A stretch of 64,000 nt of DNA. It comes from Plectrocnemia conspersa (taxonomy: Eukaryota; Arthropoda; Insecta; Trichoptera; Polycentropodidae). Below are positions 13,697 through 26,211 of the stretch, piece after piece. A program made the position numbers and the translations under genes. Position 1 is the stretch's first letter; every line of letters starts with the position of its first letter. The notes beneath the pieces are model-generated. The model ran no database searches, was not told the DNA's origin, and saw only the letters and a list, made by a program, of their open reading frames with translations. The stretch spans positions 1 to 64,000 of the forward strand of contig VTFK01000110.1 of assembly GCA_009617715.1 (NCBI GenBank), in the 5' to 3' direction.

Positions 13697-16425
13697 TACA
13701 ATACGATCGTTTCTGTTGCCTCAAAGAAGCGCAGAGCAAACTTTGTCCAGGAGATTTTTGACAGCAATTGTTTTGCTGCTTTATTTTATGTGTGATTCTA
13801 ATTCAAATAATGCCTTCAGTTAACCGTTAACAACTGAAGAAAAGAACATTAATGACTTCCAGAATTTTAGATATTATCATTTTCACCCCGCGTTCCTTAA
13901 CAATATTTGTACTAAAAGCTGTGCTAACCTTTCTGATGCTGTGATGTACACCAAGTGTACATGTATATAATATTAGCTGAATATTTTAATAATATGTCAC
14001 GCAAAATGTATATATTTTAGAAAATCCTGCGAGATGCAGTTACATATTAAAATAAGTAATTAAAATATATATTATTGATTATCAAAAGCAACAAAAATAA
14101 AGTCTGTCAACAAAATCAGGTAGCAATAAAAAAATTTTTAGTCATGTTCGCGTACAAGAATTTTAAAATAAATATTTTGTTCAATGTTTTATTTCATCAA
14201 TGTCTGCAATAGTACAAAATAATATGCAATGTCCATAAAGCACTTACGTACCAATATTTTTTACGACTTATGAATAATATTCGTTTGAAATTATAATTTT
14301 TTTACAATATTTTTACATGTACACTAAGTGTATGTAAAAAACATCACCGGAGCGTGTGAATTTTGCACTTGTTTTAAAAATGGTTTAAGCTTTTAATAAA
14401 TATGGTTTAAATTCATAATAAATATGGCTTAAAAAAATTTAAACTAAATTAATAATATAAGGGAATTTAAAGCTATCTAATACAGACGCGCAATAAAATG
14501 ACATTTGCATTAAAAAAAAAAGAGTAAAATTAAATTTTAAAAAAAATACTCGATTATGTTTTTTTCATTTTCTTGTACTAAAAACTATAGCGTTAACATA
14601 AAAATGCTATAATTTTAACGATTAAAATAGACATAAAGAACATAACATAACTCTACTTAAAAATATTCTTTAATTTCTTAGACCAGCAAAACAATTTTTT
14701 TAGCAACAAGCTGAAAAACTAACAGAGCAACTAATTCTTTCTGCTACAAAAGTAATAACAAATACAATATTGGAGGTTAAAGCAACAAAGTATATGAGTT
14801 TGATTACATTATACAATGATACGGTCAAGAATTGGATTGAACGTATGTCTTATAATAAAAAAAAGCAATTACTTTCTAAATTACTCAAAAGTTGGAAAAG
14901 TTACCAAAATTGGATTTGACTGATATTTTTTAATTTTTAGCATTTATTAGATATGAATTTTAATATAAAATACAAGAGAGTTTGCTAAGGTTTTATTACC
15001 TCTGAAGCCATGATCTGAATATATAATAGCTTTATAACAAAAAATGAAATTTAGTGATCAAAATAACAACAGGAAAAAAAATAAAAAAAATAAAAGTATT
15101 GCATCTCAATTTGTTTGTAACCATTGCTGCGTACACAGTAAATCATTCATATTAAAAATAATGGCAACATATTTAGAAAAAAACATTGGATAAAGTTGTA
15201 AATTTTTCTAAGACTCGTTTCCTGTTCTGAGCTTCATGATAAAATATCAATAATTGTAATGGATATTGCAAATTGAATTTAGCGGATGTCTTAACCATTT
15301 TTCTTGGTTAGATAAGTCGCTTATTTGACTGATATTTTTACTTATTTTAATTAACTGAATTTATATCTCCAGCAAAAATGATATGTCTAAAGTTGAAGAC
15401 AAAATAAAAATGAATAAAAAAAATCGACTTGTGGTCGAAACGCATTAAGGTATGTATAAAATTCCAATAAAAGCAACTCTAGGAATTATTTTCCCTGTTC
15501 TAGTTTAGAGATCCTAGTAAATCGTTGTGCCAATGAGATTATTGAGCCAGAAATATATAATGAAATAATCTCAGGGACGACATAGTTAGGGTTGGGGTAC
15601 AACTGAAGGTTGACAATATGCAAATAAATAAATTATTATTATTAAAATGTATTGAACACACAAATGCATCCTTATCATTCATACAAATGTATAATTAGAA
15701 TAGGAACTTTAAATTTTGCTACTTAAAGGATTCCATGCATTTTCTAATGCTAAATTATTTTGCGATTAAATGAAAAAATTATAAAATTTGACTGAAAACT
15801 AAAACAAAGTCTGTCTTAAAATTATGTGTACTAACTTTTTTTATAATAAAATGTTTTTCAGATTAAAAGTTATATTATTTAAAATACACCTATTGGGAAG
15901 TTACACAGAGGTTGTAACGGTTTTTAACATTGATCATATACTGAAAGTATTGAATGTTTTTTAGAATTGATCATGGAATTCACCTTTTGCGTAAATAACT
16001 CGCATTTGCAAAATTGTTTTCAATGAGGAATGTGCACTTGTTAAATAAAAGCAATATTTTTTAACGCCGCTTCGTTTTACTCTATTTACAAGTATTGATA
16101 ACGTAAATATTTTTTAATGTGTTTTTTTCTAGGAGCCGATTTCTATTTATTCCATTTATCAAATACGTTTTAAAATGTATACGATAGGCCTAAGCATTTT
16201 TAAATTATTTATTGATGTTTTATTTGCAATAACACGAGTTTTAAGAATATGATGTATTAATCTGCCGTTGCATTACCAGTCAATGTTACATTGCCTAGTA
16301 GTGCATAGGTAAATAAGTACATCTTGTATGTGCTATTTATATTTTGTGTGCCGCAAAAATCTTATTAAAAACCGCGTTTTTGCTCACTATGTATGTGTTA
16401 ATGTGATAATTATTTAAAATCCTAC

Positions 16426-16540
16426 CTTTCTTAGCAGCAGGTATGTCCGACATGTGGTGATTGGGCGGCCCTGGACTCAGGGCTGGCAGAAACGGCGACC
16501 TCGCCGCCGGGTACCACGGCGCTCGCGCCCATCCTCCTCC
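16426..16540 (-). CDS. ey: eyeless exon: linker between paired domain and homeodomain
   Basis: This 115-bp exon encodes GGGWARAPWYPAARSPFLPA followed by LSPGPPNHHMSDIPAAKK and the first base of a glycine codon. W-A-R-x-P-WYP corresponds to the G-WYP block of the Pax6 linker (PGWYPGTSVP in vertebrates). The rest is Pro/Ala/His-rich and lineage-specific. Three AGs are close together at the acceptor (CGAAG|GGAGGAGGATGG). Only the first, at 16541, keeps the phase of the preceding exon, which decides the start. The donor is AAGAAAG|GTAGGAT, phase 1. The next exon, expected to lead into the homeodomain, is not in the window. GC content is far above the flanking DNA. Confidence 0.9.
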
Positions 16541-16737
16541 CTTCGAACAAGAAAAAAATCCCCACTGAAATATGATTATAGCCGCTTAACATAAATTGTT
16601 CCAGCGATCAATCTTCGTCAGGTTCGAGGGCGCGAAAATTTAAGAGTGACACCGGCGAAACTTATTATTACGTCTATCAATCTATACATCTGCGCGTGTG
16701 TGAGTGATGATAAAATTTAACATGACAATGGAATTAC
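16541..16737 (-). other. short ey intron (197 bp)
   Basis: It is bounded by GTAATTCC (donor) and TTTTTTTCTTGTTCGAAG (acceptor) on the minus strand. Reading through from the upstream exon meets a TAA within seven codons, so retention would truncate the protein before the homeodomain. Its GC content is higher than that of the long introns. No repeat is seen in it. Confidence 0.9.
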
Positions 16738-16860
16738 CTGTCCGTTCAAGAGCCTCAATTTATCGTAAACAGCTCCTCCGGGAGAGCCTGCCGGCGGAGA
16801 GTGCGCCTGCTTCTCCTTCTGGGCGGCCAAATTCCTCAGCACTCTATTGATCGACGACAC
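16738..16860 (-). CDS. ey: eyeless exon: end of paired domain and start of linker
   Basis: This 123-bp exon is 41 codons in phase 0 at both ends: [18 protein letters not shown], a short Ser/Pro/Gly stretch ([11 protein letters not shown]), then [24 protein letters not shown] is the last recognition helix region of the paired domain. [10 protein letters not shown] is the conserved block that follows it in bilaterian Pax6 proteins (YDKLRMLNGQ in vertebrates). The acceptor is TTCTTATTTTAG|GTGTCG and the donor CGGACAG|GTAATTCC. It lies 39.9 kb downstream of the previous exon and only 197 bp before the next. AAQKEKQ resembles AAQKEQQ of fly ey. Confidence 0.95.
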
Positions 16861-17929
16861 CTAAAATAAGAACGCGATGCTAAAATTATCAACGTCCGGT
16901 GGCATGTTTAATAACCAGAAAAGTCCGAGACTCGTTGGAGGTAATTGAAAGTTCTTTGCCGGCACCTACACGAATATACATAATAAAATTGATTACGAAA
17001 CTCTGATTTCATATCTATATAGGTCACAAATATTTATATTGATAAAGTATTTTTTTTTAATATTATATTTTGACTTTTAGAGAACACATATACTATTTAT
17101 TTTTATTGTTTTTTTAATAGAGAGTAAGAATAGTCACACAATTAGTTTATCACTTTTGTATTTGAATACATTTTATGTATGAAATTTTTTAACCAGTATC
17201 AACAACTTTTGTCGTAATGATAAAACAATAACACACGAATTATAGAGTATTATAGTATATTTTTCGGCATCCAGCGAGTTACCAATAGCCATTTTACAAA
17301 GAACACTTATTCACCCTTCTTGACATTGTTCATTAAGTTCATCAATCGTTAAACACCTAGCAAAAAACAGATGCCCTTTCATCCCTCTTCTCATCATTAA
17401 CGTAACTTATTTTTGTTTTACATTTACGATATTTTTTCCTACATTTTATATGTATATAATAAATAACGTATTTTCTCTAAGCGGATACAAGTTTAATTGT
17501 GGTTGCAAATGAGAACTCAAATAAGCATGAAAAGTACATATTTATTTATTTCATTTAAATAAAAAAAATCTTTCCAATTATCATAAATGGAATTGAATCT
17601 GTCTTTATATTATAATAAAAACATTGTTCACTGCTCTATTTTCACTTTGCACAGTAAGTATATCACGTTTAACTTTAGCTTTCTTATTTTTTTTGATCAA
17701 CCCTACTTTTTCATTATTGTTTATTGTATAAATTTTTCGGACCTTTGCTCTTGATTTTTTTTTTACTAAGGGACCTTTTGCAGGGGTGGTTGGTTTTATT
17801 CCTAATCAAGATGACGCACCAGATTCACATAAATAATTTTATTAAACCATTACAGATGGTTGTATATTTGACTCAGATTTGAGTCGAGTATATGCCCCAC
17901 AAACAGGCCTACTGAGAAGGGGGAAGAGG

Positions 17930-18360
17930 GGACAAATTCCCGGACCCCGACTCTGGAAAAAATCATAGCAAGAATAAATATACAAAAAAGAAACCCACCT
18001 CAAATAATGAATCTGAACAAAACTACAGTTATTTGAGATGTATGTACTGATGTATTTCATGTATAAGTTCCTTCAGTCCTTTTTATATTGTACCTACATA
18101 CAAGAAATAAGAGAAGCGGAACATTGCCTTCAAAACCACCCACTTTCTATTATTATTCAAAGAGGTCAATAACTAGACAACTGGATTCAATGCAGCAAAA
18201 TAAATAAATAATACGTTTGGTTATTCCTAAAAAGTCTCGAAACTATACCGAAAATATTTTTTAAAATATGTCATTTCAGTAAAATTATATCGGAATACAT
18301 TTTTACCAGTGAAAATATAAATTATTTGACAGGTTCTAATACAATTATATATCAAGCGAC
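17930..18360. repeat. dispersed family D, copy 1 (partial)
   Basis: It begins near GGGGACAAATTCCCGGACCCC, which resembles a GC-rich hAT-type terminus. It shares with 54417 the blocks GAACATTGCCTTCAAAA, CAACTGGATTCAATGCAGCA, TATGTCATTTCAGTAAAAT, ATATCGGAATACAT and ACCAGTGAAAATATAAATTA. It ends after GACAGGTTCTAATA. Confidence 0.6.
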
Positions 18361-19317
18361 GTATTAAGAAGTCTTTATCTATCATTTTAATTAGTATTCC
18401 TAGTGTATAAAATCACTATCAATTTTACTATCCTTAATCGTAGATATGTAAATTTAGCGTGATTAATCAAATTGATCCAAATATCTCGAATTTCTTTCCG
18501 AAAACATTTTTATATACATTTATGTTTATATATTTTATTCAATGACTTCCAGACGATCGCTATGTCTTTCTTTAAAAATTACGAATCACTTTTATCAGAA
18601 TTCTGTCTCTGGATTTTTTGAGAAATTTTTAAGATTACCATGAAAATTTAACTCCTGAATCCTGAGAAATAATCACAAATAAAAAAAACACAAGATTTGA
18701 ATATGTGAAATATTATTGAAGAACTTAAAATGGTGATATTGATACTTAAATAAATATTTCATAATTTTGTCAAAGTTGCTTTTAAATTCTTAGACTTTTA
18801 ACATATATAATATATTGCAGAAAAAATAATATATTTTACTATAAATAAATATATAACACATCAAAAAATTTATTGCCTATAAGAAGAATGGTTCTCACTT
18901 AATAGTTCGTACTTTAAATAGTTAAATCCCTTTGAGTACTAAAACTCTTAATATTTAATACGTTAACAATTGCATGATATTGACATTTTTAAAAATCATC
19001 TGCACAGTTTTTGACAATCGTGACGCATTGGGGTAACCTTTTGTTATGTCACGATGATTTTAGTTCAATTTAAATATATAAATAAAAAATAAAAAAATGT
19101 TTTTTGAAAATATGAAGTTTATTTTAATTAAATATTTGTGTCTTTCAATACTTTCACGAATTAATAAAAATGATTTAATAAAAATATGTTTTATTAAGTC
19201 TTCCGTTGTAACCTGACAGGCGTAAGCCCAATGCGTTACAATGGGGTAAATCTGTACCAATTAAGTAAGTCAATTAGATATAATGAATACCTACAAGTAA
19301 GTATTAACCATATATAT

Positions 19318-19500
19318 TTAAATTATAAATTATTATGTGCAATATAATTTACAACCAATATATGTCATTGCAGCTGCGACCAATTTTTTTATAATAGCGC
19401 ATTTTTTATAAATAAAAATTTGAGTGCAGCTGCTGGGGCTCGAACTCGCAACCTCGGAGTTACTAGTCTGAGACATTACAGACAACGCTATTAAATATAT
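19318..19500 (-). mobile_element. tRNA-derived SINE, family A, copy 2
   Basis: This is collinear with 8196-8375, including the tail (GCGC, TTTATAAATAAAAATT, GCAGCTG and GTCATTGCAG blocks). The B box is degraded to AGTTCGAGCCC. It lies on the same strand as the first copy. A small open frame across it is incidental. Confidence 0.7.
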
Positions 19501-20529
19501 TGACATTTTAAAATAAGCTGTTATCAAGTGCAAACTATTCAAATTTAAGTTGGTAATACATTGTTAAAATAATATTTTTGTTTGAGTTAGATTTACTAAA
19601 TGAATATGATTGAATATAAAGCACAAATTTTTATTTTTGTTGAAAAGGTAAAAAGATTATTTTATATCAGTAGAAGTGTTCAAGGAAATTAATCAATGTA
19701 GAACTTAGTAATACACGTATTATAACAAATGATTCATTTTCTAAATGATCTAATGATCTAGAAGTTGCATATTAAAATATAAAGAAAAATAATTATTAGG
19801 CCTAAAAATAAAAAAAGTGGGTTAAGAAAATAATCCGAGATATTGGAATCTAATTCATTAATCACACGTCGACAGAAAGTGAAAGTGATTTTATACAGAA
19901 AAAATCTTTATTACAAGAAAAAAAAAACTTTTGAATAGGTCACATAATTAATAAGAGTTTTTAGCGAAAAAATACATAAATAATCAATAAAGAACATTGA
20001 AATTAGAAAAAGAAAATGTGTAAGTTTTACTTTATAATTCCTTTATGTTTAATTTCATATAATTATAATATCATTATATGTATTGTAAATGGCATATATA
20101 TTTTTTTTTATAAATTTAATACAAATAAGATATATTAAAATAAAAATCTCGAATCAAAAAGTGCCAAGAATCAGAATCTCTAATATTGTTGTTGGAATCA
20201 ATGCGGATAAACTTAGTTCTTAGACTGATTGGTTCAAGGGAATCATTAGTGTTATATAAAAATATAGACAGTATATTACAAATATAACTTTACTCAAACG
20301 TTAATAGAAAAAAATAAAAACAATATACCTTATACGTATTCTTTAACATCAAATTTGCTCTTAAAAATCGCGTTCTTTTAAATATATATATACACCGCCC
20401 ACGACTTTGATTACCGTTAGCCTGAGGGTTAGTTCTTTAGATTTTGTTTCTTTGCCAAAGAATGCCACCTACATTATAATATAACCTAACTGGATTATAT
20501 GATATAAGCGTTTCGCGAGCACCCTGTGC

Positions 20530-20694
20530 GATCGGTCCGATTTCGTCCATTCTGTAATCCGATATCTGTACGCCAAGACAAAGGTGGTCTGCGTGTCGAT
20601 GCAGAGGTCTGACGAGCTCTTGACAGGGGTTCTAGACGTTGGAGTTCAACTCGGCCAAGGATCTGTCTTCGGGAAGTGTACTCGCAGCGTACGA
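20530..20694 (+). pseudogene. non-LTR retrotransposon reverse transcriptase fragment
   Basis: Fifty-five open codons read SVIRYLYAKTKVVCVSMQRS, then DELLTGVLDVGVQLGQGSVF. This resembles the reverse transcriptase stretch IRxLYxxTKxxVRxxGxRSExFxVxxGVxQGxxLSP of RTE/R2-like LINEs, ending at the QGS motif. Nothing before or after continues the domain, and the frame closes with TGA. It is an isolated fossil in the large ey intron. Its GC content (about 50%) makes it look like an exon or enhancer, and an unrelated conserved element cannot be excluded. Confidence 0.5.
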
Positions 20695-21089
20695 TGACAA
20701 AACCGTTTAGCCAACCGAGGACCGGTCCCTTGTTCGATGGATCGGAAAGCCACTTTTACGCTGTTCCTACTACGATTTCACACAGTAACCACCTTCATAT
20801 TTTTATTTGGGTGCTAAAACCCTTTATAACTCAATCTTGTGTGATCAAAAAATTGCTATGAACCTCATTTTTAATTATTACATTTGTGGCAAAAATTGAA
20901 AATTTGCTGTGTCGTTTAAATTTGAGCACTTTATTATTTTATTGAAAATTTTGTGCCAAAAATAAATTGAAAAGGCAAAGTATCATATCTGGGATCTTTA
21001 ATATAATGCGACTCATTTCCTATAGAGGGGATACTAAACGATATAACCTTATGTTTATTTTCGTACTATACACAGACTTTCTCTATAAC

Positions 21090-21310
21090 ATGAAAGAGAA
21101 CAAACCCTTTCTTTGAGTCGGCCGCGAACAATCGAAACGCGAGACGGCTTTGATTTTGCCTCCAACTAACATCTGCGTTTCCATTCGCATCTAATTAATG
21201 GGAAAAATTTAATAAACACGAATAATTGATGTGCAATCGGCCGAAAGAACAATTCGCTCGGGGAAAAATCAAAAAGTTTTTAATTGAATAATAACGGGAG
21301 AAATATACCG
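21090..21310. promoter_or_regulatory. GC-richer intronic island
   Basis: GAGTCGGCCGCGAACAATCG and CAATCGGCCGAAAGAACAAT in AT-rich surroundings, with several TAATTA/TTAATT homeodomain-type cores nearby that are expected by chance at this composition. Confidence 0.2.
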
Positions 21311-21632
21311 GCTATAATAAATAATACAAAAAAAATAATAGAATTTCTCTTTTAAATCATAAATTAGTTACATGTTGTGTAACAAATATACAAATATATT
21401 TATTATATAAATGGACTTTTAATTTATTAAAAAATAAATTAAAATAATTTTAATGACGTGTATATGTTCTATTCATTAAATTTTCCCATAACATACTGCA
21501 TATTATGCAAGCAAACTATAGAGTAAAAGAGGATGTTAAATTACCGTTTTATATTTTGAGTACATTGGAGTAGTATTAATCATTTAACATTTAAATATAA
21601 ATTAAGAAACAACAACGCAAATAAAACTTTAA

Positions 21633-21867
21633 CCACTTAAACGCCAGCGACTCACCCGTGAGTCACATATTGATATTTTTTCTAAAAACAAATTAATTTG
21701 TTAAAAAATATTAATTATTCACAAATTAATATTTCTTAATTTGTAAAGATTGTGCTTGCACCATTTATAAATAAACCAAGCATTTTATAATAATTTTAAA
21801 AACGAGATACTGACACATGAAGAGAAATAACATCTTACTCACTATTAAGTCGTTGGCACTTAAAGGG
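21633..21867. mobile_element. piggyBac-type MITE, copy 1
   Basis: The 235-bp element lies between TTAA tetranucleotides (21629-21632, 21868-21871). The left end is CCACTTAAACGCCAGCGACT, and the right end reads CCCTTTAAGTGCCAACGACT on the minus strand. A short palindrome GACTCACCCGTGAGTC sits next to the left terminus. TTAA duplication and CC-starting termini are diagnostic of the piggyBac superfamily. It has no coding capacity. Confidence 0.85.
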
Positions 21868-23284
21868 TTAAATAAAATATTTATCATTTTTGGTTGTCAT
21901 CTATGCTGGATTTACAGATTAAAAGACCAAAAAAAAATTTTTAATAAATATATTATATATATCGCTCTTAAATTTCTCGTTTAGTAAGTTAATGTTCCCT
22001 TAACAAAATAATATTTTGTATTTTTTTAAGTTTATTTAAGATTCTAGCTTAAAATCAAGTATGTTTTTAACAAAATTACCGTATAACAAAACATATATTT
22101 AAATAAAATAACACTCTAGAAACCATATATATTTTCACTATAAATCATTCGTTAAGCTATAGGATATTTTACGTTACTTTTGCTTTAAAAATATAATGAT
22201 TAGCATTTCATATTAGAAAAAAAATCGCTAAAGAAAAAAAAATTATATAATATATAATTTGTATAATATATATAAAAAATACAGTTTTCACTGATAATGA
22301 GCAGTGAACTCAAATGTTTGATAATATTATTTTAAATAAAACAACAGATAATAATGATTTTTATGGTTTGACTAAGATTTATAGTATTATTAATTATTAA
22401 TTTGTTGCTGATTGATATTTTTAAGGGTCCGATGACAGAGATGACAGTGAAGTAGCTATCGAAAAAAAATCAGAAATTTGTTATACAATTAAAAGAACTC
22501 GACATACCATCGGATATAACCGCTTTTGAATTCTAGAAGCATTCATGGTTTTTATAACAAAGTTTACGCAAAAAATAATACATTTTAACTAGTGAAATTA
22601 TAACTACGGTAATACACATTCACTGTTACATAACTAAGATTAAAAAAAAACAAATTAAAATATTGATTGTAAAGTTATTTTACAATCCAAAGGTCTCAAA
22701 AAATAGTTGACCTTATCAAAATTTAAAAAATGCCTAAATGGGAAAAAATAATGATACTCCTGAAATTTTACCGAGCCTTATGAGATTACTACATATTAAT
22801 TTTTATGTAACAAAAAAATATTATTTAGTTCTAAAGTCCACTTCAAAATAAGTTTGATTCTCTCATCACTGATGACTTCGAATCTTGTAATTCATACTAA
22901 ATTAACAAGAGTCAATATATCAAGTTTTAGCAACTAAAAAACTGTAAATTGATATTTATAATGTCATTTCAATCAGCTACTCAATCATCTTACTCAATAT
23001 ATATTGCCAAAATTGCAAAATCTAGAAGCTAATATCAAAACCAAATTTTGCTGACCATATTTGTAGCGATTGTGTATTTTTTCGCATATTATGATTATCT
23101 TGAGTAACTTTCATAATTCGTTTTTTTCAGTGTCTTTCTGATTATAAAATTTATAATCCCTTTAAAATAAACTATCCCACGTACAAAGCAACATGCAAGC
23201 TACACAAACACTTTTTTTTCATTTCCTTGTATTTTTTTTCTAAAGAAACTTTAGGGGCACTTGATTATATTGTCATTAATGCAA

Positions 23285-23900
23285 GCATTAAAGTCGTTTC
23301 AAGATCCCGACGGCGAACAATGGCGTCTACAATGCGGACCTTCTGTTATTTACGTTCTCGCTTATTGACGCCCCATTCCCACTTCGTTCCCTGACAATGG
23401 AGACATTATGAAAATCACCATATCTGGTACACGGTATTGACATCGCATTCAAGCGCCGATGGTACATTGTCAACTGAAAAAATAAAAAAGCTCCCCGCAC
23501 ACGCTTTGCTATAAAACTAAATTTATAAGTCTAATAAGTCTTAAAAATAATTTTATATCATATATATATGCTCCATTAAATTTTACACAAAGTCATGTAA
23601 TGTGTTATTGACATCAAATAACGAGGATATGGCGAGGTAGCATATAGCTAAAATTTAATAAAATTTACCCCGCCAAATGCATCGATATTTTTTCTCGTGT
23701 GTGTATGGGCGCCTTTAGGCGCAGAGCTGTCGATAAATGGATGACGACGGGGGGTGTTTCTCACAATACCCACTCCCGGGCTTCCCGGGGAGTCTCGGGG
23801 GGCCCTGACCCTTGGAGGCTGCGCCCCACACGCGGAGACACTTCACGGATGAGAGCTGACTTTTATTGTTTATCCCCATTCTTTTCGCATTTCCAAAGAC
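23285..23900. promoter_or_regulatory. two GC-richer islands
   Basis: 23285-23480 and 23690-23900 are separated by AT-rich sequence. The second holds GGGCGCCTTTAGGCGC, CCCGGGCTTCCCGGGGAGTC and GGGGGGCCCTGACCC, the most GC-dense text of the window outside exons. An open plus frame (23699-24025) runs through it without known similarity and ends in AT-rich sequence. Confidence 0.3.
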
Positions 23901-24570
23901 TTTCGTACATTCGGGGCACTACTTGCGGATTTAATGTATTAAAAAAACGCCTTTTCACCATTAATAAAAGGCTTATTTTGTACTTGGACCAATTAAAGGT
24001 ATTATTTTTAATCAACGTTTATTAGATCGTACAAATTATATAATATATTCGCATTTACATTTTTTATATTTATTTATTAATAAATATATACAGTTAACAC
24101 GTATAAATACGTTTGTATTTAGAGCACATTTTTTATTTATGATATCGTATTAGGGAAGTTACCCTGTATTTCGGCATTGTTTGAATACAATAAATAATAG
24201 AGGGATGATAGTGAAGCGTAAACGATTCAGTCTATAGTGACTCCGAGGAGAGAACAATGCTTTTCGAATGAATGAAAAAAAATGAACCGAGTCAGGTTTT
24301 AAAAAGCTAAATAAATATATAAAATAACTTTAAATATATAGGTACAAAATCATGTAAAAAAAACATACTCCATTGAAACATATTTTAAATCGATCTACTC
24401 AACAAAGAAATTAGTTCTAACGTTCAAAATGGCTTTAGTATTTAGAATACATAAATAATTAGCTACACCAAAGATTTTTTAAGAATAAAAAATATTATTT
24501 AATAAAATTATCACGACAAGAAAAAATGCTAATAATTTACATAAAATATACCTAATTACTACGAGAGTTC

Positions 24571-25026
24571 TAAGAAAACTTAAATAATGTTTATTACAAT
24601 CGTTAAGAACGCGTATTTTAATATGAGTATTTTTATTACAGTGATTGGTGGTTTAAAACTGAATATCATACTTGAATATGAAAGACATAAGAGTTAAAAT
24701 AGACCAATTGCTAACAATATGTTACATTATTTTTATAGAAACTATTACTGCATAAAAACAATAAACAAATTCACAAAATTGTTTAGATAGTTAATAAAAT
24801 AACAATGAAAATATATTTGCACTACACTTTTTAATGCCTTTCAGACGTTTAATAAGTTGTGGGTTAATGGTACACAATACAGATTATTTGCTCTTTGCGA
24901 AATAAATATATATAATAGAAAGAACATACTAATAAATTTTGAAATTCCACAAGGCTGTGTCATTGGATCAAAACTACATTTAACATACTTTCTGTATAAG
25001 AAAACTTAAATAATGTTTATTACAAT
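24571..25026. repeat. perfect 30-bp direct repeat bracketing a LINE fragment
   Basis: Positions 24571-24600 and 24997-25026 are identical over 30 bases (starting TAAGAAAACTTAAATAATGT). The right copy lies at the junction between the IPQGCVIG fragment and the Jockey-like remnant. It could be a long target duplication or the product of a local duplication. Confidence 0.7.
24858..25009 (+). pseudogene. LINE reverse transcriptase fragment (IPQGCVIG)
   Basis: The open frame WVNGTQYRLFALCEINIYNR...INFEIPQGCVIGSKLHLTYF fits the xVPQGSVLGPLLFLLY region of Jockey/CR1-type reverse transcriptases, with the preceding NRKxxxxIN segment. It stops at TAA at 25007-25009. It is a separate fragment from the adjoining 25027-25790 remnant, because that copy carries its own QGSVLG motif. 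Confidence 0.45.
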
Positions 25027-25790
25027 TGCAAAGGAATGTCATAGTTGAACAAATACACAAAGTGTCACACGAGATTAATAAAAAACTACAAGAAAAGAAG
25101 TATTGCTTAGCTGCTTTCCTGAATATACCTAAGGCAGACTTTCGACAAAGTATGCCATTAAGAATAATCATAAAAGCATGTCTGTGCAATAGATATTTTA
25201 TAACAAAATATTAAGACGAAAAATCATACGTCTGTCCAATAAAACTAGAGTACTTCAAGGCAGCGTACTAGGGCTAGTACTGTAGACTTTCCAACTACAA
25301 ACAGGACTAACCCCGCTAACTGACGACACAGTTAATATGGCTTCTGGTGAAAACCCGTTTACTTACCTCCAAGAAAATCTCAAGAATTCAACAATCGGAT
25401 TGTGAAAAATATTTGGGGATTCACCTTACCTGAAAAACCTATATTTGGAGTAAAAAAACAACAACTAGAACTCTATAAAAAAAATATGGCTAATAGACAA
25501 AAACGTTCTAGCTTACAGTGGAGAATAAATTGTGTGTATACAAATTTGGATGTACAGTAATCAACTTTGGGATCATGCAAGCAACGCAACGTATTGAATA
25601 TTCCAAACTTTATTATTTAAAAAGACTTGAAACTTAAAATTGGCGACGAATAAGTGGAAAATGCAAGACAAAAATACAAGAAAAGTATGGAAAAAAATCA
25701 ATAAATTGATTACGGAGAGATTGATTGGAAGATTGAAGAGAAAACTTAATAATTTATAGTTGTCTTGACGAATAGCTGATGGGCGATTCA
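25027..25790 (+). pseudogene. Jockey-like LINE reverse transcriptase remnant
   Basis: A decayed reverse transcriptase spreads over several frames. It reads VEQIHKVSHEINKKLQEKKY-CLAAFLNI (before and at motif A), RVLQGSVLGLVL (motif B, 25247), PLTDDTVNMAS (motif C with ADD changed to TDD, 25312), KYLGIHLT (25408), and VENKLCVYKFGCTVINFG (C-terminal thumb). The order and spacing match the Jockey clade. Stops and frameshifts are frequent, and the motif A aspartate region is disrupted, so it is dead. The element's ends are not identified. Confidence 0.75.
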
Positions 25791-26211
25791 CCCACATTAT
25801 ATTTAATGATAAAAGTTTTGCTGAATGTCAGGATTGAAAGACAGATTGCAAAAAAATATATAGGCGGTCCTATGCTTTCGTATTTAATTGCTACCTAAAA
25901 TATGTACGAAAATAAATCAATGTTAAAAGCACGTATAATATATATTTGAAACGAACTTTTTTTTATTTTTAGGGTAAAGATTAAGTATTTTTATTAAGAT
26001 CACTTATATTATTAATATTATTTTACGTCGGTAAATAATTGTCAGAATTCATTCATATTCAAAGAAAACAAAAAAAGCATAATATCAATATCAGCTTCTT
26101 ATCTTTCTCCTCTTTAATTTGGTATTTCATTAATCTATTATTGATTAATCAAGATGATACTTTACATATGTCATATGGTTAATAATATGTTCAGGCTAAC
26201 ATTACGTATAA

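Larger units (their letters stand above)
1..16425 (-). other. 5' part of a long ey intron (continues beyond position 1)
   Basis: This starts at the phase-1 donor at 16425-16424 and runs out of the window. No exon of Pax6 was found, and the homeodomain motifs were looked for specifically. It contains a hAT-type MITE (884-1292), two TA-flanked TIR elements (1298-2166, 12840-13696), a tRNA-derived SINE (8196-8375), a weak two-unit repeat (about 9100-9860), a poor SINE-B-like stretch near 2245-2400, and GC-richer islands near 2755-3010, 3400-3600, 5150-5430, 7690-8065, 10495-10760 and 11740-12185. The remaining DNA is very AT-rich and I see nothing definable in it. Confidence 0.8.

Noticed and set aside
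15400..15655. LINE 3' end with (TAAA/TTA) tail
   Set aside because: Tail-like ATGCAAATAAATAAATTATTATTA is present but no ORF2 remnant was readable upstream.
1..16425. ey homeodomain exons
   Set aside because: Searched on the minus strand for the FERTHYPDVF and WFSNRRAKWRR regions; nothing similar. They must lie outside.
18980..19060. Minus-strand ADD motif (CADDF) as a reverse transcriptase
   Set aside because: A stop follows immediately and no other RT motif is near.
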